Assembly: GCF_014055005.1 (NCBI RefSeq)
Contig: NZ_CP059570.1
Span: 744,001 to 808,000, forward strand
Direction of reading: 5' to 3'
Source: Neisseria dentiae
Lineage (GTDB): Bacteria; Pseudomonadota; Gammaproteobacteria; Burkholderiales; Neisseriaceae
Length of the DNA stretch: 64,000 bases
Both the position numbers and the translations under genes were made by a program. Each line of letters starts with the position of its first letter. The stretch's first letter is position 1. The notes below the pieces were generated by a model. The model worked only from the letters and a program-made list of their open reading frames with translations. It had not been told where the DNA came from and searched no databases. This document shows, piece by piece, positions 34,157 through 43,806 of this stretch.

Positions 34157-34777
34157 ATGAATCCACGCGACATCCTTTCCGCAGGCGCCGTTGTCCCCGT
34201 GATGGCGATCGACGACATCAACACCGCCGTTGATCTGGCGCACGCTTTGGTTGAAGGCGGCATTCCCACCCTCGAAATCACCTTGCGCACCGAACACGGC
34301 ATCAAAGCCATTGAACTGATTAAAAAAGAAGTGAAAGGCGCGATTGTGGGCGCGGGCACCGTTACCAACCCCGACCAGCTCAAAGCAGTTGAAGACGCAG
34401 GCGCCGTGTTTGCCATCAGCCCCGGCCTGCACGAGTCGCTGGCAAAAGCCAGCCATAACAGCGGCATCCCGCTGATTCCCGGCGTAGCCACCCCCGGCGA
34501 AGTGCAACTTGCGCTCGAGCACGGCATCGACACTTTGAAACTGTTCCCCGCCGAAGTGGTGGGCGGCAAAGCCATGCTCAAAGCCCTCTACGGCCCCTAT
34601 GCCCACGTGCGTTTCTGCCCCACTGGCGGCATCACCCTCGAAAGCGCCCCCGAATACCTCAAACTGCCCAACGTATTATGCGTGGGCGGCACATGGCTCA
34701 CCCCTAAAGAAGCCGTGCAAAACAAAGATTGGGCAACCATTACCCGTTTGGCAAAAGAAGCCGCGGCATTGAAATAA
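34157..34777 (+). CDS. eda: KDPG/KHG aldolase
   Basis: 206 residues. It splits 2-keto-3-deoxy-6-phosphogluconate into pyruvate and glyceraldehyde 3-phosphate. Catalytic Glu is in GIPTLEITLRTEHG, and the Schiff-base lysine is in TLKLFPAEVVGG. Phosphate-binding blocks are VGAGTVTN, SPGLHESLA, PGVATPGE and FCPTGGIT. Good Shine-Dalgarno region (GATTGGAGC) before ATG 34157. Ends the Entner-Doudoroff pair. Confidence 0.95.
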   Translation: MNPRDILSAGAVVPVMAIDDINTAVDLAHALVEGGIPTLEITLRTEHGIKAIELIKKEVKGAIVGAGTVTNPDQLKAVEDAGAVFAISPGLHESLAKASHNSGIPLIPGVATPGEVQLALEHGIDTLKLFPAEVVGGKAMLKALYGPYAHVRFCPTGGITLESAPEYLKLPNVLCVGGTWLTPKEAVQNKDWATITRLAKEAAALK

Positions 34778-35162
34778 GCACCGGTTTCTATATGGAAAGG
34801 CCGTCTGAAGATCTAAACTGCTCTCTAGAAGTTAGACTCCTTAACCAACTTAGACAGGAGCAGTTTTTTTATGGCTAAGCTTCAACAATATCTTGTTGAA
34901 AAATTCGGGTTGCTTATACTTTTTATGCTAAAAGGCTTTTATTTTTTGCTGAAATGATTGTTTCGTGATTTTTGAGTATTCTCAAGAATTACGTAGTTTC
35001 GCCGTGTTTTCGGCATTCTTGACAATCTTCAAAAATCCCAAAATGGGTATTTAAGCAGGAAGTGAAAAGTGTAAACAACGCTAGATTTTTCTACACCACT
35101 ACGTTTCCGGGGGGGCTGCTGCGTTTCCTTACGTTGTTCGCCAAAGTAACTTTTATCCAATT

Positions 35163-35740
35163 CTACTTTTGCTGTGCCAGCATGGCATCGTCGATTTCAT
35201 CGGCACGCCGGGCGGCAGGGTGCTGTTGGTGGCGTTCGGTGAAGGTGGTAAAGGCCGGGTGCGGCTCCAATAGTTTGAACTTCAGATACCAGCTGACATA
35301 AGAGGGTACTAACAAATCGGTGCTGGTGAAGCTGTCGCCTGCCAAATATTCGCGGTCTCCAGTGTGCCGAGCAGGTCTTGCTCGGCGCCGAAACCTGCCA
35401 TCTCAGGCTTGGACAGGATAAAGCCCACCGTCAATTGTTCCAAGAGTGCCATAAAAGTGCCATAAAGCTGATCCAGTGGTAATAACTGCCGCGCTCATGG
35501 CTGCCCAAGGGCCGTGGCGCATTTTCAGTCGCCTGCTTTCAATTGCAACAAAAACACCCTTCTCCCCAGATACCAATACATCCAGCCACGCGAAAGCAGA
35601 CAAGCGGTCGGCGGCAATTTGCTGTATCAGTACTAGCATATTCATATCGTAATCGGTAAACCACGGCACAAACTGGGTTAGCGGCAGTATGGTGTCGAGA
35701 ATGCAAAGGGTGACATAATATAAATGGCTTGCATGACGGT
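35163..35740 (-). pseudogene. degenerate glutathione S-transferase-like gene
   Basis: The best piece (35345-35163) reads LAGDSFTSTDLLVPSYVSWY in two frames, then LKFKLLEPHPAFTTFTERHQ. This resembles the C-terminal GST helices with the conserved (S/T)xAD-like N-cap replaced by STxD. Further upstream, in other frames, are LEQLTVGFILSKPEMAGFGA and, at the far end, MQAIYIMSPFAFSTPYCR. Several frameshifts separate these. Assignment to the GST superfamily is moderate. Confidence 0.45.
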
Positions 35741-35909
35741 ACTCTTAATCGGTTGTCGTATCCTGTCATTCCATTTTAATTCACGCAGTGCTACGCGGAA
35801 CAAGTAAGTAAGTTGGGTTAAAACCCAACATTACAGAAAATCGTCAATATTAAAGAGTCTTTCCGCAACATTTTCAATAGTACTTTATACAGATCATTAT
35901 GTCAGTGGT

Positions 35910-36200
35910 TGAAGTGAACCCCGGTTTCTTTTAAATGCAGGTAAAAGGTATGCTTCGGTATCCTGTTAAATTGTACCAAGCGATGCTTGGCACAGCTCCA
36001 AAAGGATTCGATACCGTTGATATGTTGCATATCTCGAACAAACTCAACTTCAGGTATAGATTGTCAATGCTTTTGATATTGATTCCTGTCAGTTTGGCGG
36101 TATCGGGAGCGGACAAATCGAAGGCGAAAAGCCGCAGGATCTGACGGAATTTGGGCTCGGTAATTTTACTGCACTTTTGATACTTGTTCTTTAATTTCAT
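35910..36200 (-). pseudogene. IS1595-family remnant C with internal deletion
   Basis: Starts MKLKNKYQKCSKITEPKFRQ, continues ILRLFAFDLSAPDTAKLTGI, and jumps to the C-terminal block (VEFVRDMQHINGIESFWSCA, then KHRLVQFNRIPKHTFYLHLK in another frame). The catalytic centre is missing. Related to copies at 3588 and 63737. Confidence 0.7.
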
Positions 36201-36389
36201 TTCAGAAGCTTATCACTATATTTGGTGATTTTGCTTCCCAATTAACATATTTTTTTGCATAAAAAACGATGTCTAAAGGGTGGTTGGTGCTACCTTTGTA
36301 CTCAACCTCGTTATCAGAATACACATACTTTATCGTATAGGGGCAGCAGTTAACCACATCGCACAACAGAAACTCGACAGTGTTGACCG

Positions 36390-36780
36390 CGGTACGGTAA
36401 TATCACAGCGTACAAATCACGGAAAAAATCATCAATGACAACAAACAGATAATTCCGTCGGTTACTTTTGGTTTTGCAGCAACGACAACCGTTTTAGTAT
36501 CAACATGCTCCATTTCGCAGGGATAAGGCTTGTCGTAGTATTTGGCTTTTTTCTTTCTTGAGTTTCTCCTTGATTTCCGTTTCACCTAGGTCAAGCGTTT
36601 CATGCCGTATTTGGTCTGGTTAAAATAGTTTTGGTACTCTTCTGCGGAACAGTTAGTTGTAACCTGGCGGCTTTCAATATGTAGTAAATGGTTACTCTAC
36701 CGACGTTGTATTGTCCGGCAGGCAAGGTCATGTTGGTTTTGTCTTGGGGATAAGCACGCTGGATAGCTTAGTGGTTATGT
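36390..36780 (-). pseudogene. IS481/IS3-type transposase remnant
   Basis: One frame reads KKKAKYYDKPYPCEMEHVDT followed by K and, later, DGIICLLSLMIFS. This matches the start of an rve integrase core (Y-x-KPYPGEMVHVDTK and D-x-x-FA-x-I-DDFS) with changes. The same family is better preserved at 42400-43029. Stops and shifts throughout. Confidence 0.5.
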
Positions 36781-37115
36781 GGCGTGCCCTAGGTGTTTTT
36801 GTGGATGTTCATACAGTATTGTCCTTTGAATACTGGGATTTTTTACAGGTGGTTTTTGCCGTCAGGCAGCGGCATGGTTGAATTCCCCTGCAAAATAACA
36901 GGTTGTTTTCTAAAAAAACATCATCTATACTCGGCCGCACAGGCTCGAAGAAGTTTTTTGGGGTCTGAACAAACAGCATGTGGATTAGGTAGTTTATTGA
37001 TATTTATGGGTTTTATCATGTTCAAAAAATGATTTCCGCATAAAATTTAGTAAAGCAATCTGTATCCACACGCTGCCATACCTATAAAATAATTTGTTTA
37101 CTTAGGAGATATAAA

Positions 37116-38636
37116 ATGAAATACGCAGCACCGAACACAGAAGGCAGCATCGTTCAATTCAAAGAGCAATATGAAAACTATATCGGCGGCAAATGGGTTG
37201 CTCCCGTCGGCGGCGAATATTTCGACAACGTCAGCCCCGTTACCGGCAAACCCTTCACGCGCATTCCGCGTTCGCAGGCAGAAGACGTTGAAAAAGCACT
37301 GGATGCCGCACATGCCGCCAAAGACGCTTGGGGCAAAACCAGCGTAACCGAACGCAGCAACATCCTCCTGAAAATCGCCGACCGTATCGAAGCCAACCTC
37401 GAAAAAATCGCCGTGGCCGAAACGTGGGACAACGGCAAACCCGTGCGCGAAACGCTGGCCGCCGATATCCCGCTGGTGATTGACCACTTCCGCTATTTCG
37501 CCGGCGTTATCCGTGCGCAGGAAGGCGGCATTTCCGAAATCGACCACGACACTGTTGCCTATCATTTCCACGAACCTTTGGGCGTGGTCGGCCAAATTAT
37601 CCCGTGGAACTTTCCCATTTTGATGGCTGCCTGGAAAATCGCGCCTGCGCTGGCCGCAGGCAACTGCATCGTGCTTAAGCCCGCCGAACAGACACCCGCA
37701 TCGATTCTGTTCCTGCTCGAAATCATCGGCGACCTGCTGCCTCCGGGCGTGCTCAACGTGGTGAACGGCTTCGGCGTGGAGTGCGGCAAACCGCTGGCGC
37801 AAAACCCGCGCATTGCCAAAATCGCCTTTACGGGCGAAACCGGTACCGGCCGCTTGATCATGGGCTACGCCACCGAAAACCTGATTCCGGTTACCTTGGA
37901 ACTGGGCGGTAAAAGCCCGAGCGTTTTCTTTGAAGACGTGATGGATAAAGACGACGAATTCCTCGACAAATGCCTCGAAGGTTTCGCCATGTTTGCTCTC
38001 AACCAAGGTGAAATCTGCACCTGCCCCTCGCGCGTGTTGGTGCAGGAGTCTATTTTTGAAAAATTCATGGAGCGCGCCGTAGAACGGGTGAAGAAAATCA
38101 AAGTGGGCGACCCGCTCGACACCGAAACCATGGTGGGCGCGCAGGCCAGCCAAGAGCAGTTCGATAAAATCACCAAATATCTGGACATCGGCAAAAAAGA
38201 AGGCGCCAAATTGCTCACCGGCGGCGGCATCCGCAATGAAGACGGCGACCGCGCCAACGGTTTTTATATCGAACCCACCATATTCCAAGGCAATAACGGA
38301 ATGCAGATTTTCCGCGAAGAAATCTTCGGCCCGGTGTTGGCGGTAACCACTTTCAAAGATGCAGAAGAAGCATTGGCCATCGCCAACGACACTATGTTCG
38401 GCCTCGGGGCAGGCGTGTGGAGCCGCAACGCCAATATCTGCTACCGCATGGGGCGCGGCATCCAGGCAGGCCGCGTGTGGACCAACTGCTACCACCTCTA
38501 TCCCGCACACGCAGCTTTCGGCGGCTACAAACGCTCGGGTATCGGCCGTGAAAACCACAAAATGATGCTTGAGCACTACCAGCAAACCAAGTGCCTGTTG
38601 GTGAGCTACTCACCCAAAGCATTGGGCTTCTTCTGA
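37116..38636 (+). CDS. NAD-dependent aldehyde dehydrogenase (ExaC/AldB type)
   Basis: 506 residues. Blocks in order are NYIGGKWVAPVGGEYFDNVSP (approximate N-terminal strand pair), GVVGQIIPWNFPILMAAWK, the NAD loop FTGETGTGR, catalytic Glu262 in TLELGGKSP, nucleophile Cys301 in GEICTCPSR, and EEIFGPVLAV near the C-terminus. The neighbouring Cys303 and the ending KCLLVSYSPKALGFF resemble acetaldehyde dehydrogenases of the ExaC/AldB group. Strong GGAG-type ribosome site (TTAGGAGAT). Monocistronic, with a DUS terminator. Confidence 0.9.
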   Translation: MKYAAPNTEGSIVQFKEQYENYIGGKWVAPVGGEYFDNVSPVTGKPFTRIPRSQAEDVEKALDAAHAAKDAWGKTSVTERSNILLKIADRIEANLEKIAVAETWDNGKPVRETLAADIPLVIDHFRYFAGVIRAQEGGISEIDHDTVAYHFHEPLGVVGQIIPWNFPILMAAWKIAPALAAGNCIVLKPAEQTPASILFLLEIIGDLLPPGVLNVVNGFGVECGKPLAQNPRIAKIAFTGETGTGRLIMGYATENLIPVTLELGGKSPSVFFEDVMDKDDEFLDKCLEGFAMFALNQGEICTCPSRVLVQESIFEKFMERAVERVKKIKVGDPLDTETMVGAQASQEQFDKITKYLDIGKKEGAKLLTGGGIRNEDGDRANGFYIEPTIFQGNNGMQIFREEIFGPVLAVTTFKDAEEALAIANDTMFGLGAGVWSRNANICYRMGRGIQAGRVWTNCYHLYPAHAAFGGYKRSGIGRENHKMMLEHYQQTKCLLVSYSPKALGFF

Positions 38637-38653
38637 TAAACCCGTTCGTATAA

Positions 38654-38706
38654 AGGCCGTCTGAAAAGCGAAGCGTAAATTCCTGCCCCGCTTTTTCAGA
38701 CGGCCT
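38654..38706 (+). terminator. DUS-pair terminator after aldehyde dehydrogenase gene
   Basis: AGGCCGTCTGAA 38654-38665 and complement 38695-38706. Inner arms AAAGCG and CGCTTT lengthen the stem, followed by GGTTTTTTT. Confidence 0.75.
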
Positions 38707-38716
38707 GGTTTTTTTA

Positions 38717-38795
38717 GGGAGCGTAGTCAGAAGGCTTGTGAAAAGCGGATTTTAACCAAAAATACCGCCGCAACGCTTTCTGATTATACTCCGCG
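38717..38795. repeat. short repeat with the GGCGGTATTTTTGGTTAAAA core
   Basis: Ends GGGAGCGTAGTCAGAA and TTCTGATTATACTCC are imperfect inverted repeats. The interior holds the complement of GCGGCGGTATTTTTGGTTAA followed by AATCCGC, a core shared with repeats at 17746 and 60374. Confidence 0.5.
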
Positions 38796-38828
38796 GCTAT
38801 ATTTTTCCTTGATTTAAGTGAGAGCATC

Positions 38829-39359
38829 ATGAAAAGCCCATACAGCCACGATGGCGAGCGGGAAATCCGCAAGCGCTTCGGCAGCCGTTACCAGTTTGAC
38901 GAGAGTGATTTAAACAGCATCATACAGCCTTTTATCACACCCCCGATGGCCGCGTTTATTCACCGGCAGCCTTTCTTTTTTATTGCAACGGCCGATGAAA
39001 AAGGCCACTGTGACGCCAGTTTCAGGGCGCAGGAATACAACGCATCCGGCGAACCGTTGCCCGTTTGTGCCGTTGTCGGCAAAACCGAACTTTGGTTTCC
39101 CGATTACAAAGGCAACGGTTTCTACAACAGCTTGGGCAATATTTTGGTTAACCCGCATATCGGCATGCTGTTTATCGATTTCGAATGCCGCCGCCGCTTG
39201 CGGGTGAACGGCAGTGCCCGGATTTTGGAGGCCGATGAAGATATCCGTAATTTATGGCCGCTGGCGCAGGCCGCAGTAAAGGTAACGGTGGAGCAGGTTT
39301 ACAGCAACTGCCCCGCCAGAATACCCAAAATGCGGATTGTTGCAGAAAATGAAGATTGA
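38829..39359 (+). CDS. PPOX-class flavin-binding family protein
   Basis: 176 residues, split-barrel fold of the pyridoxamine-phosphate-oxidase-like group. Blocks are FIHRQPFFFIATADEKGHCD, LWFPDYKGNGFYNSLGNILVNPHIGML (split by family pattern: D-x-x-GN-x-x-x-x-S-x-GN) and FECRRRLRVNGSARI. Members bind FMN or F420-like cofactors and are often misannotated as PNPOx. Substrate unknown. It stands alone, with a possible DGER-type N-terminus and a start at ATG 38829 after GTGAGAG. Confidence 0.75.
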   Translation: MKSPYSHDGEREIRKRFGSRYQFDESDLNSIIQPFITPPMAAFIHRQPFFFIATADEKGHCDASFRAQEYNASGEPLPVCAVVGKTELWFPDYKGNGFYNSLGNILVNPHIGMLFIDFECRRRLRVNGSARILEADEDIRNLWPLAQAAVKVTVEQVYSNCPARIPKMRIVAENED

Positions 39360-39538
39360 AGATGATAGTTAAATCGGTTGTTTGATAAACGTTCCGTCAT
39401 ATTCGGGCCGGGTTTGGGTATCCTAAGTTGCTGGAATTTAAAACACCCGGGCCAAGCACGGTATATGCCGGAAAATTAACAATACGGCTTGAATAATGAA
39501 AAGGTTTCGAACTGCTTTTCAGACGGCCTGAAATAAAT

Positions 39539-39564
39539 AAACCCGAGCTTCAACGGCTCGGGTT
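39539..39564 (-). terminator. terminator of tRNA-Ser
   Basis: Palindrome AAACCCGAGC-TTCAAC-GGCTCGGGTTT with an A/T-rich end, immediately downstream of the tRNA on the minus strand. Confidence 0.75.
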
Positions 39565-39571
39565 TGGCATT

Positions 39572-39662
39572 TGGCAGAGAGGAAGGGATTCGAACCCTCG
39601 ATACGCTATTCACGTATACACGCTTTCCAGGCGTGCGACTTCAACCACTCATCCACCTCTCT
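39572..39662 (-). tRNA. tRNA-Ser (GGA)
   Basis: 91 nt including an encoded CCA. Acceptor stem AGAGAGG/CCTCTCT, discriminator G, D-arm GATGAGTGGTTGAAG, anticodon stem-loop CGCCTGGAAAGCGTG with anticodon GGA. The long variable arm (TACGTGAATAGCGTA) is typical of class II tRNAs, and the T arm is GGGTTCGAATCCC with one extra mismatch in the stem. The identity Ser follows from anticodon and variable arm. Confidence 0.95.
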
Positions 39663-39773
39663 AAGGGAAACAGGATTATACGGGGTTTGTGCTGCGCTGG
39701 CAATATTCTGAAGAATACTTTGCACTTGCGGGCGGTAATATTTTTCAGGCGGCCGTCTGAAACTGCGGCCGGT

Positions 39774-41684
39774 TCAACCCGCGCCGTTTTTCTTGTTTTC
39801 CAATATTTCCCAGCGTTCCAGTTTTTCCAACAGCAGCATTTCGATTTCCTCCGCGCGCGTTTGCAGGGCACCGGCTTTTTCGTAGTCTTTGAAAATTTCG
39901 GGGTCGGAAAGCTGCGTGTTGAGTTCGGCCTGTTCGTTTTCCAGGGCGGTGATTTCTTCGGGCAGGGCGTCGAGTTCGCGCTGTTCTTTGTAGGAAAGTT
40001 TGACCGTGCGGTTGGCTTTGCGCTCGGTTTTTTCGTTTTCGGAAGGTTTGTCGGTTTTGGGCGCTGAGGCCGTCTGAAAAGCCTGTTCGCGTTTTTTGGC
40101 ATCGAGATAGTCTTCATAGCCGCCGATGTATTCTTTCAGACGGCCTTCGCCTTCAAACACAATGCTTTGCGTAATCACGTTATCCAAAAACATCCGGTCG
40201 TGGCTGACCAGAAACACCGTGCCCTGATAATCGCGCAACAGCTCTTCCAAAAGCTCTTGCGTGTCGATGTCCAAATCGTTGGTCGGTTCGTCGAGCACCA
40301 GAATATTGGCGGGCTTGGTGAACAGCTTGGCCAGCAGCAGGCGGTTGCGTTCGCCGCCGGAGAGCGAGGAAACGGGGCTTTGCGCGCGGGCGGGGTGGAA
40401 TAAAAAGTCTTCCAGATAGCTCATCACGTGCTTTTTCTTGCCGCCGATTTCCACATAATCGTTGCCTTGCCCGAGCGTGTAGAACACGGTGTCGTTTTCG
40501 TTGAGCGCGCTGCGGAACTGGTCGAAATAGGCCACTTCCTGTTTGCTGCCGATGCGGATGCGGCCGTAGGTGGGCTGCAATTCGCCCAAAATCAGTTTTA
40601 AGAAAGTGGTTTTGCCGATGCCGTTGGGGCCGATTAAGCCGATTTTGTCGCCGCGCTGGATTACGGCGGAGAATTTATCGATGATGACTTTGTCGCCGTA
40701 TTGGAACGAGGCGTGTTCCAACTCGGCGATGATTTTGCCGCTTTTCTCGCCGCTGTCGAGCTTGAAATTCACCTGTCCCTGCACGTTGCGGCGCTCGGCG
40801 CGTTGGCGGCGCAATTCTTCCAAACGGCGCACGCGGCCTTCGTTGCGGGTGCGGCGCGCTTCGATGCCTTTGCGTATCCAGGCTTCTTCTTGGGCGTGGA
40901 ATTTGTCGAACAGGCGGTTGTGTTCGGCTTCAACGGCCAACTCCTGTGCTTTTTTCTCGCTGTATTTGGAAAAACTGCCGGGGTAGGAGCGCAGCGTGCC
41001 GCGGTCGAGTTCGACGATGCGGCCGGCGATGTTGTCGAGAAAGCGGCGGTCGTGGGTGATGACCACGATGCTGCCTTCAAAGGCTTTGAGCAGGTTTTCC
41101 AGCCAGATGATGGCGTCGATGTCGAGGTGGTTGGTGGGTTCGTCGAGCAGCAGGATATCGGGCTTCTGCACCCACGCCTGCGCCAGCGCCACGCGTTTTT
41201 TCTGGCCGCCGGAAAGGTTGCCGATCAATTCGTTTTCAGGCAGGCCCAGTTCGCTGACGGCCTGCTTGATGGCGGCGTCGAACTGCCAGCCGTTTTGCGC
41301 TTCCAATTCGGTTTGCACCTCGTGCAGCGCTTTCAATAAGGCATCGTCGGTGCCGTTTTCCAGCTCGCGGCTGATGCGGTGGTAGCGGCGCAGGATGTCG
41401 CGCAGGCCGCCCAAACCTTCGGCCACTACGTCAAACACACTCTCTTCGGGATTGAAAAACGATTCTTGCGGCACATACACGGTTTTCAGGCCGTTTTGCA
41501 GAATCAGCTGGCCGTCGTCGGCTTTTTGCACGCCCGCCAGAATTTTCAGCAAAGATGATTTGCCCGCGCCGTTGCGGCCGATCAGGCCGACTTTTTCGCC
41601 GCTGTTAAGCTGGAACGAGGCTTTGTCGAGCAGGGCGACATGGCCGACGGCGAACGAGAGGTTTTCTGCTTGCAGGATATTCAT
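39774..41684 (-). CDS. uup: ABC-F ATPase, Uup type
   Basis: 636 residues with two ABC domains and no membrane part. The first Walker A is GRNGAGKSSLL, signature LSGGQKKRVALAQA and Walker B LLLDEPTNHLDID. The interdomain linker is rich in Arg/Glu (about 240-300). The second Walker A is GPNGIGKTTFLK with signature LSGGERNRLLLAKL and Walker B LVLDEPTNDLDID. A C-terminal coiled coil (about 560-630) with KLSYKEQRELDALPEEI is the Uup CTD, which binds branched DNA in E. coli. ABC-F proteins act on ribosomes; Uup also affects transposon excision. Confidence 0.9.
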   Translation of the reverse strand: MNILQAENLSFAVGHVALLDKASFQLNSGEKVGLIGRNGAGKSSLLKILAGVQKADDGQLILQNGLKTVYVPQESFFNPEESVFDVVAEGLGGLRDILRRYHRISRELENGTDDALLKALHEVQTELEAQNGWQFDAAIKQAVSELGLPENELIGNLSGGQKKRVALAQAWVQKPDILLLDEPTNHLDIDAIIWLENLLKAFEGSIVVITHDRRFLDNIAGRIVELDRGTLRSYPGSFSKYSEKKAQELAVEAEHNRLFDKFHAQEEAWIRKGIEARRTRNEGRVRRLEELRRQRAERRNVQGQVNFKLDSGEKSGKIIAELEHASFQYGDKVIIDKFSAVIQRGDKIGLIGPNGIGKTTFLKLILGELQPTYGRIRIGSKQEVAYFDQFRSALNENDTVFYTLGQGNDYVEIGGKKKHVMSYLEDFLFHPARAQSPVSSLSGGERNRLLLAKLFTKPANILVLDEPTNDLDIDTQELLEELLRDYQGTVFLVSHDRMFLDNVITQSIVFEGEGRLKEYIGGYEDYLDAKKREQAFQTASAPKTDKPSENEKTERKANRTVKLSYKEQRELDALPEEITALENEQAELNTQLSDPEIFKDYEKAGALQTRAEEIEMLLLEKLERWEILENKKNGAG

Positions 41685-41722
41685 GGTTTCGGGCGCGTAA
41701 AAAGCGTGTATTTTAATGGATG

Positions 41723-41754
41723 AGGCCGTCTGAACAAAGTGTTTCAGACGGCCT
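41723..41754. repeat. inverted DUS pair between uup and the RDD gene
   Basis: AGGCCGTCTGAA 41723-41734 and complement 41743-41754, located between two divergent starts. Confidence 0.75.
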
Positions 41755-41828
41755 GCCGCCGCGCCGCTATACGCTGTGCCGTTATCCGCTATAATAGCCG
41801 CCTTGATTATCGTGCCGCTTTTTATTTT

Positions 41829-42353
41829 ATGACCCTGCCTGCCGTTTCTCTAAAACGCCGCCTGATTGCGCTGCTGTATGAAGCGCTGCTTGCGGGTGCC
41901 GTCGGCGCGGTGGCCGCGCTGCTTGCCGGTGTGGCCGCCACGCTGCTCAACACCGTTTCCCATATTTTGTCCAGCCTGGCGGCCACGCTGATTCCGCTGG
42001 CGGTGTGGTGGTTTTATTTCAAGGCCAACTGGTATAAAAAAGGGCAAACGCTGCCGATGCGGGTGTGGGGCATAGGGTTGGCCGACGCGTCGGGTGCGCG
42101 CCCGCCGCTGCGGCAGTTGCGCCTGCGCTTTATGTGGGCGTGTGTGTTGGTTATTTTTGTGCCTATGCTGGCTTATTCGGCTTTGCGCCACTTCGGTCAA
42201 ATCCCCCCGCGGCCGGCTTTCGGCGCGGCGCTGGTTTGGTGGATACTGCCGTGGGGCTTTGCTTTATTGAATCCGGATCGCCAGTTTTTATACGATTATC
42301 TGGCGGGAACCCGTTTGGTGGATGTGCGGGAGAAGCGCAAGGGTGAGAAGTGA
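41829..42353 (+). CDS. RDD-family membrane protein
   Basis: 174 residues from ATG 41829 (MTLPAVSLKRRLIALLYEALL). The RDD signature is changed at the start (RRLIALLYEALL in place of R-x-x-A-x-x-DD). Three to four membrane helices follow, with WYKKGQTLPMRVWGIGL and a C-terminal NPDRQFLYDYLAGTRLVDV that is typical of the family. The function is unknown in most members; some act as ion antiporters. An upstream in-frame extension lies in DUS DNA and is not convincing. Confidence 0.8.
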   Translation: MTLPAVSLKRRLIALLYEALLAGAVGAVAALLAGVAATLLNTVSHILSSLAATLIPLAVWWFYFKANWYKKGQTLPMRVWGIGLADASGARPPLRQLRLRFMWACVLVIFVPMLAYSALRHFGQIPPRPAFGAALVWWILPWGFALLNPDRQFLYDYLAGTRLVDVREKRKGEK

Positions 42354-42399
42354 ATGAAAGAGATACCCCATGTTGCAGGAAACTCTGTTCTTAAATTTA

Positions 42400-43029
42400 G
42401 GACCTGAAATGTAGAAAATCCTAGCGTCACCATTTGAAGCGTTTGGTCAAGGTGGAGCGGGAAATCGAGGAAAAACTCAAGGAAAAGCCAAGCGCACAAC
42501 AAGTCTTATCCTGGCGAAATGGTACATGTCGATATCAAACGGCTGCCGTTGCTGCAAAATCAAAAAGTAACCGACCGACGGGATTATCTATTTGTTACCA
42601 TTGATGATTTCTCGAGCGAATAGCATGCAGCCATTTTGCCTGACCGTACCGCAACCGGTGCCACCAAGTTTCTGCTGTGCGATGTGGCTGACTGTTGTCT
42701 GTACACGATAGAGTACGTGTATTCCGACAACCATGTGGAGTGCAAAGACAATGCCAACCATCTATTTTGCCATTGCCTACTGTACAAACAACATCGGTCA
42801 GAAGCTCACCCGTGTCGCCCGTCAGTAAACCAAGGGTAAGGCGGAGCAGGTGATTCCGCACGTTGATGGAGATGTGGCACGATAAGGGACGGTGTGAGGA
42901 CTCGGACCACAGCAAAAAGAGCTGCGCCGTTTTGTGAATGATTACAATACGGTCAAACCGCATAGTGGCCTGAAAGGAGAAACACCTTTTGAGGTATTGC
43001 AGACTTATTTTTCTCAACCTGTTGTGTAA
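42400..43029 (+). pseudogene. IS481-like transposase remnant
   Basis: Pieces in several frames are YPGEMVHVDIKRLPLLQNQK, DYLFVTIDDFSSE then a stop, AAILPDRTATGATKFLLCDV, YSDNHVECKD and the C-terminal KPHSGLKGETPFEVLQTYFS. The order is that of the rve core of IS481 transposases. At least four stops or shifts. It follows the RDD gene directly. Confidence 0.75.
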
Positions 43030-43247
43030 ACAACGAGGCTATTTCCAAGATCTGGAATGCTTAACCCTGTCATTTCCGCATAGGCGAGGGTCCAGTATGG
43101 TTTTTATAAGTGATTGAAATTAAAAATTAGTTAATTTTCTAAGCCTAGATTCTCGCTTACACGAGAATGATGGTAATCAGTTCTTTAGATGAGCGCCTAA
43201 GTGGGTTTTGCAACGGCTTAGCTCGCTTGCCTGTTGCTTTTCGGCGG

Positions 43248-43637
43248 TTAAGCCTGTTCCAGCCCGCGCAGGATGCTGCATTCGGGGCTGTCGTTACCCC
43301 CGCAGGCATCGTGCCAGCCTTGCAGGGTGGCGAGCATGGTTTGCAGGGTGGCGATTTTTTCGGTGAGTTCGGCGATATGTTGCGCGGTTAAGGCTTTTAC
43401 TTCGCAACTGGTGCGGTGCGGGTCGGCCTGTAGGCGCAGCAGTTCGGCGGTTTGCGCCAGAGAAAAGCCCACTTCGCGGGCATGGCCGATGAAGCGCAGG
43501 CGGTCTAAATCGACGGGGGAATAGTGGCGGTAGCCCGATTCGGTGCGGCGGGCGGGCGGCAGCAGGCCGTTTTTTTCATAGTCGCGTATTTGTTTGGCGG
43601 ATAAACCGGTGGCTTTGGCCGCTTGGCTGATGTTCAT
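43248..43637 (-). CDS. CueR-like MerR-family metal regulator
   Basis: 129 residues. N-terminal winged helix (MNISQAAKATGLSAKQIRDY to about residue 70), long dimerisation helix, and a C-terminal metal loop. Cys112 and Cys120 (CGGNDSPEC) and Ser77 fall at the same positions as in E. coli CueR, where they define Cu(I)/Ag(I)/Au(I) sensing. The start is only 6 bp from the -35 box of the divergent promoter it probably controls. The neighbour is a CDF exporter, not CopA, which is an unexpected pairing. Confidence 0.85.
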   Translation of the reverse strand: MNISQAAKATGLSAKQIRDYEKNGLLPPARRTESGYRHYSPVDLDRLRFIGHAREVGFSLAQTAELLRLQADPHRTSCEVKALTAQHIAELTEKIATLQTMLATLQGWHDACGGNDSPECSILRGLEQA

Positions 43638-43643
43638 TCCGGC

Positions 43644-43674
43644 TTGACCTTGACTATTGGTAAAGGTTTATAGT
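43644..43674 (+). promoter_or_regulatory. MerR-type operator-promoter of the CDF gene
   Basis: TTGACC at 43644-43649, a 19-bp spacer and TATAGT at 43669-43674. The overlong 19-bp spacer is the hallmark of promoters that MerR proteins activate by DNA distortion. The spacer contains the dyad ACCTT...AAGGT (43647-43667), like CueR and related operators. Confidence 0.75.
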
Positions 43675-43806
43675 GCCATTATCTGCTTGGCAGGGCAAGC
43701 CAAACAAAACCCGAATGTTTTCAGACGGCCTGTCGGTTTTCGAAGTTGGTTGCCTGCTGCCGACCTCGGCATTTCCCGACACCTTAAACATTAAAGAGAA
43801 AAAACT

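Larger units (their letters stand above)
34778..37115. other. 2.3-kb gene-poor region with decayed DNA
   Basis: No intact gene can be supported here. It holds a DUS, a short frame at 34871-34957 (MAKLQQYLVEKF..., possibly a transposon start), a degenerate GST-like gene, an IS1595 remnant and an IS481-like remnant. From about 36780 to the aldehyde dehydrogenase there is AT-rich DNA with no recognisable feature. Confidence 0.6.

Noticed and set aside
39564..40067. Plus-strand frame beginning MAFGREEGIRTLDTLFTYTR
   Set aside because: It reads across the tRNA-Ser gene on the other strand. This is a well-known false protein produced by class II tRNA-Ser sequences.
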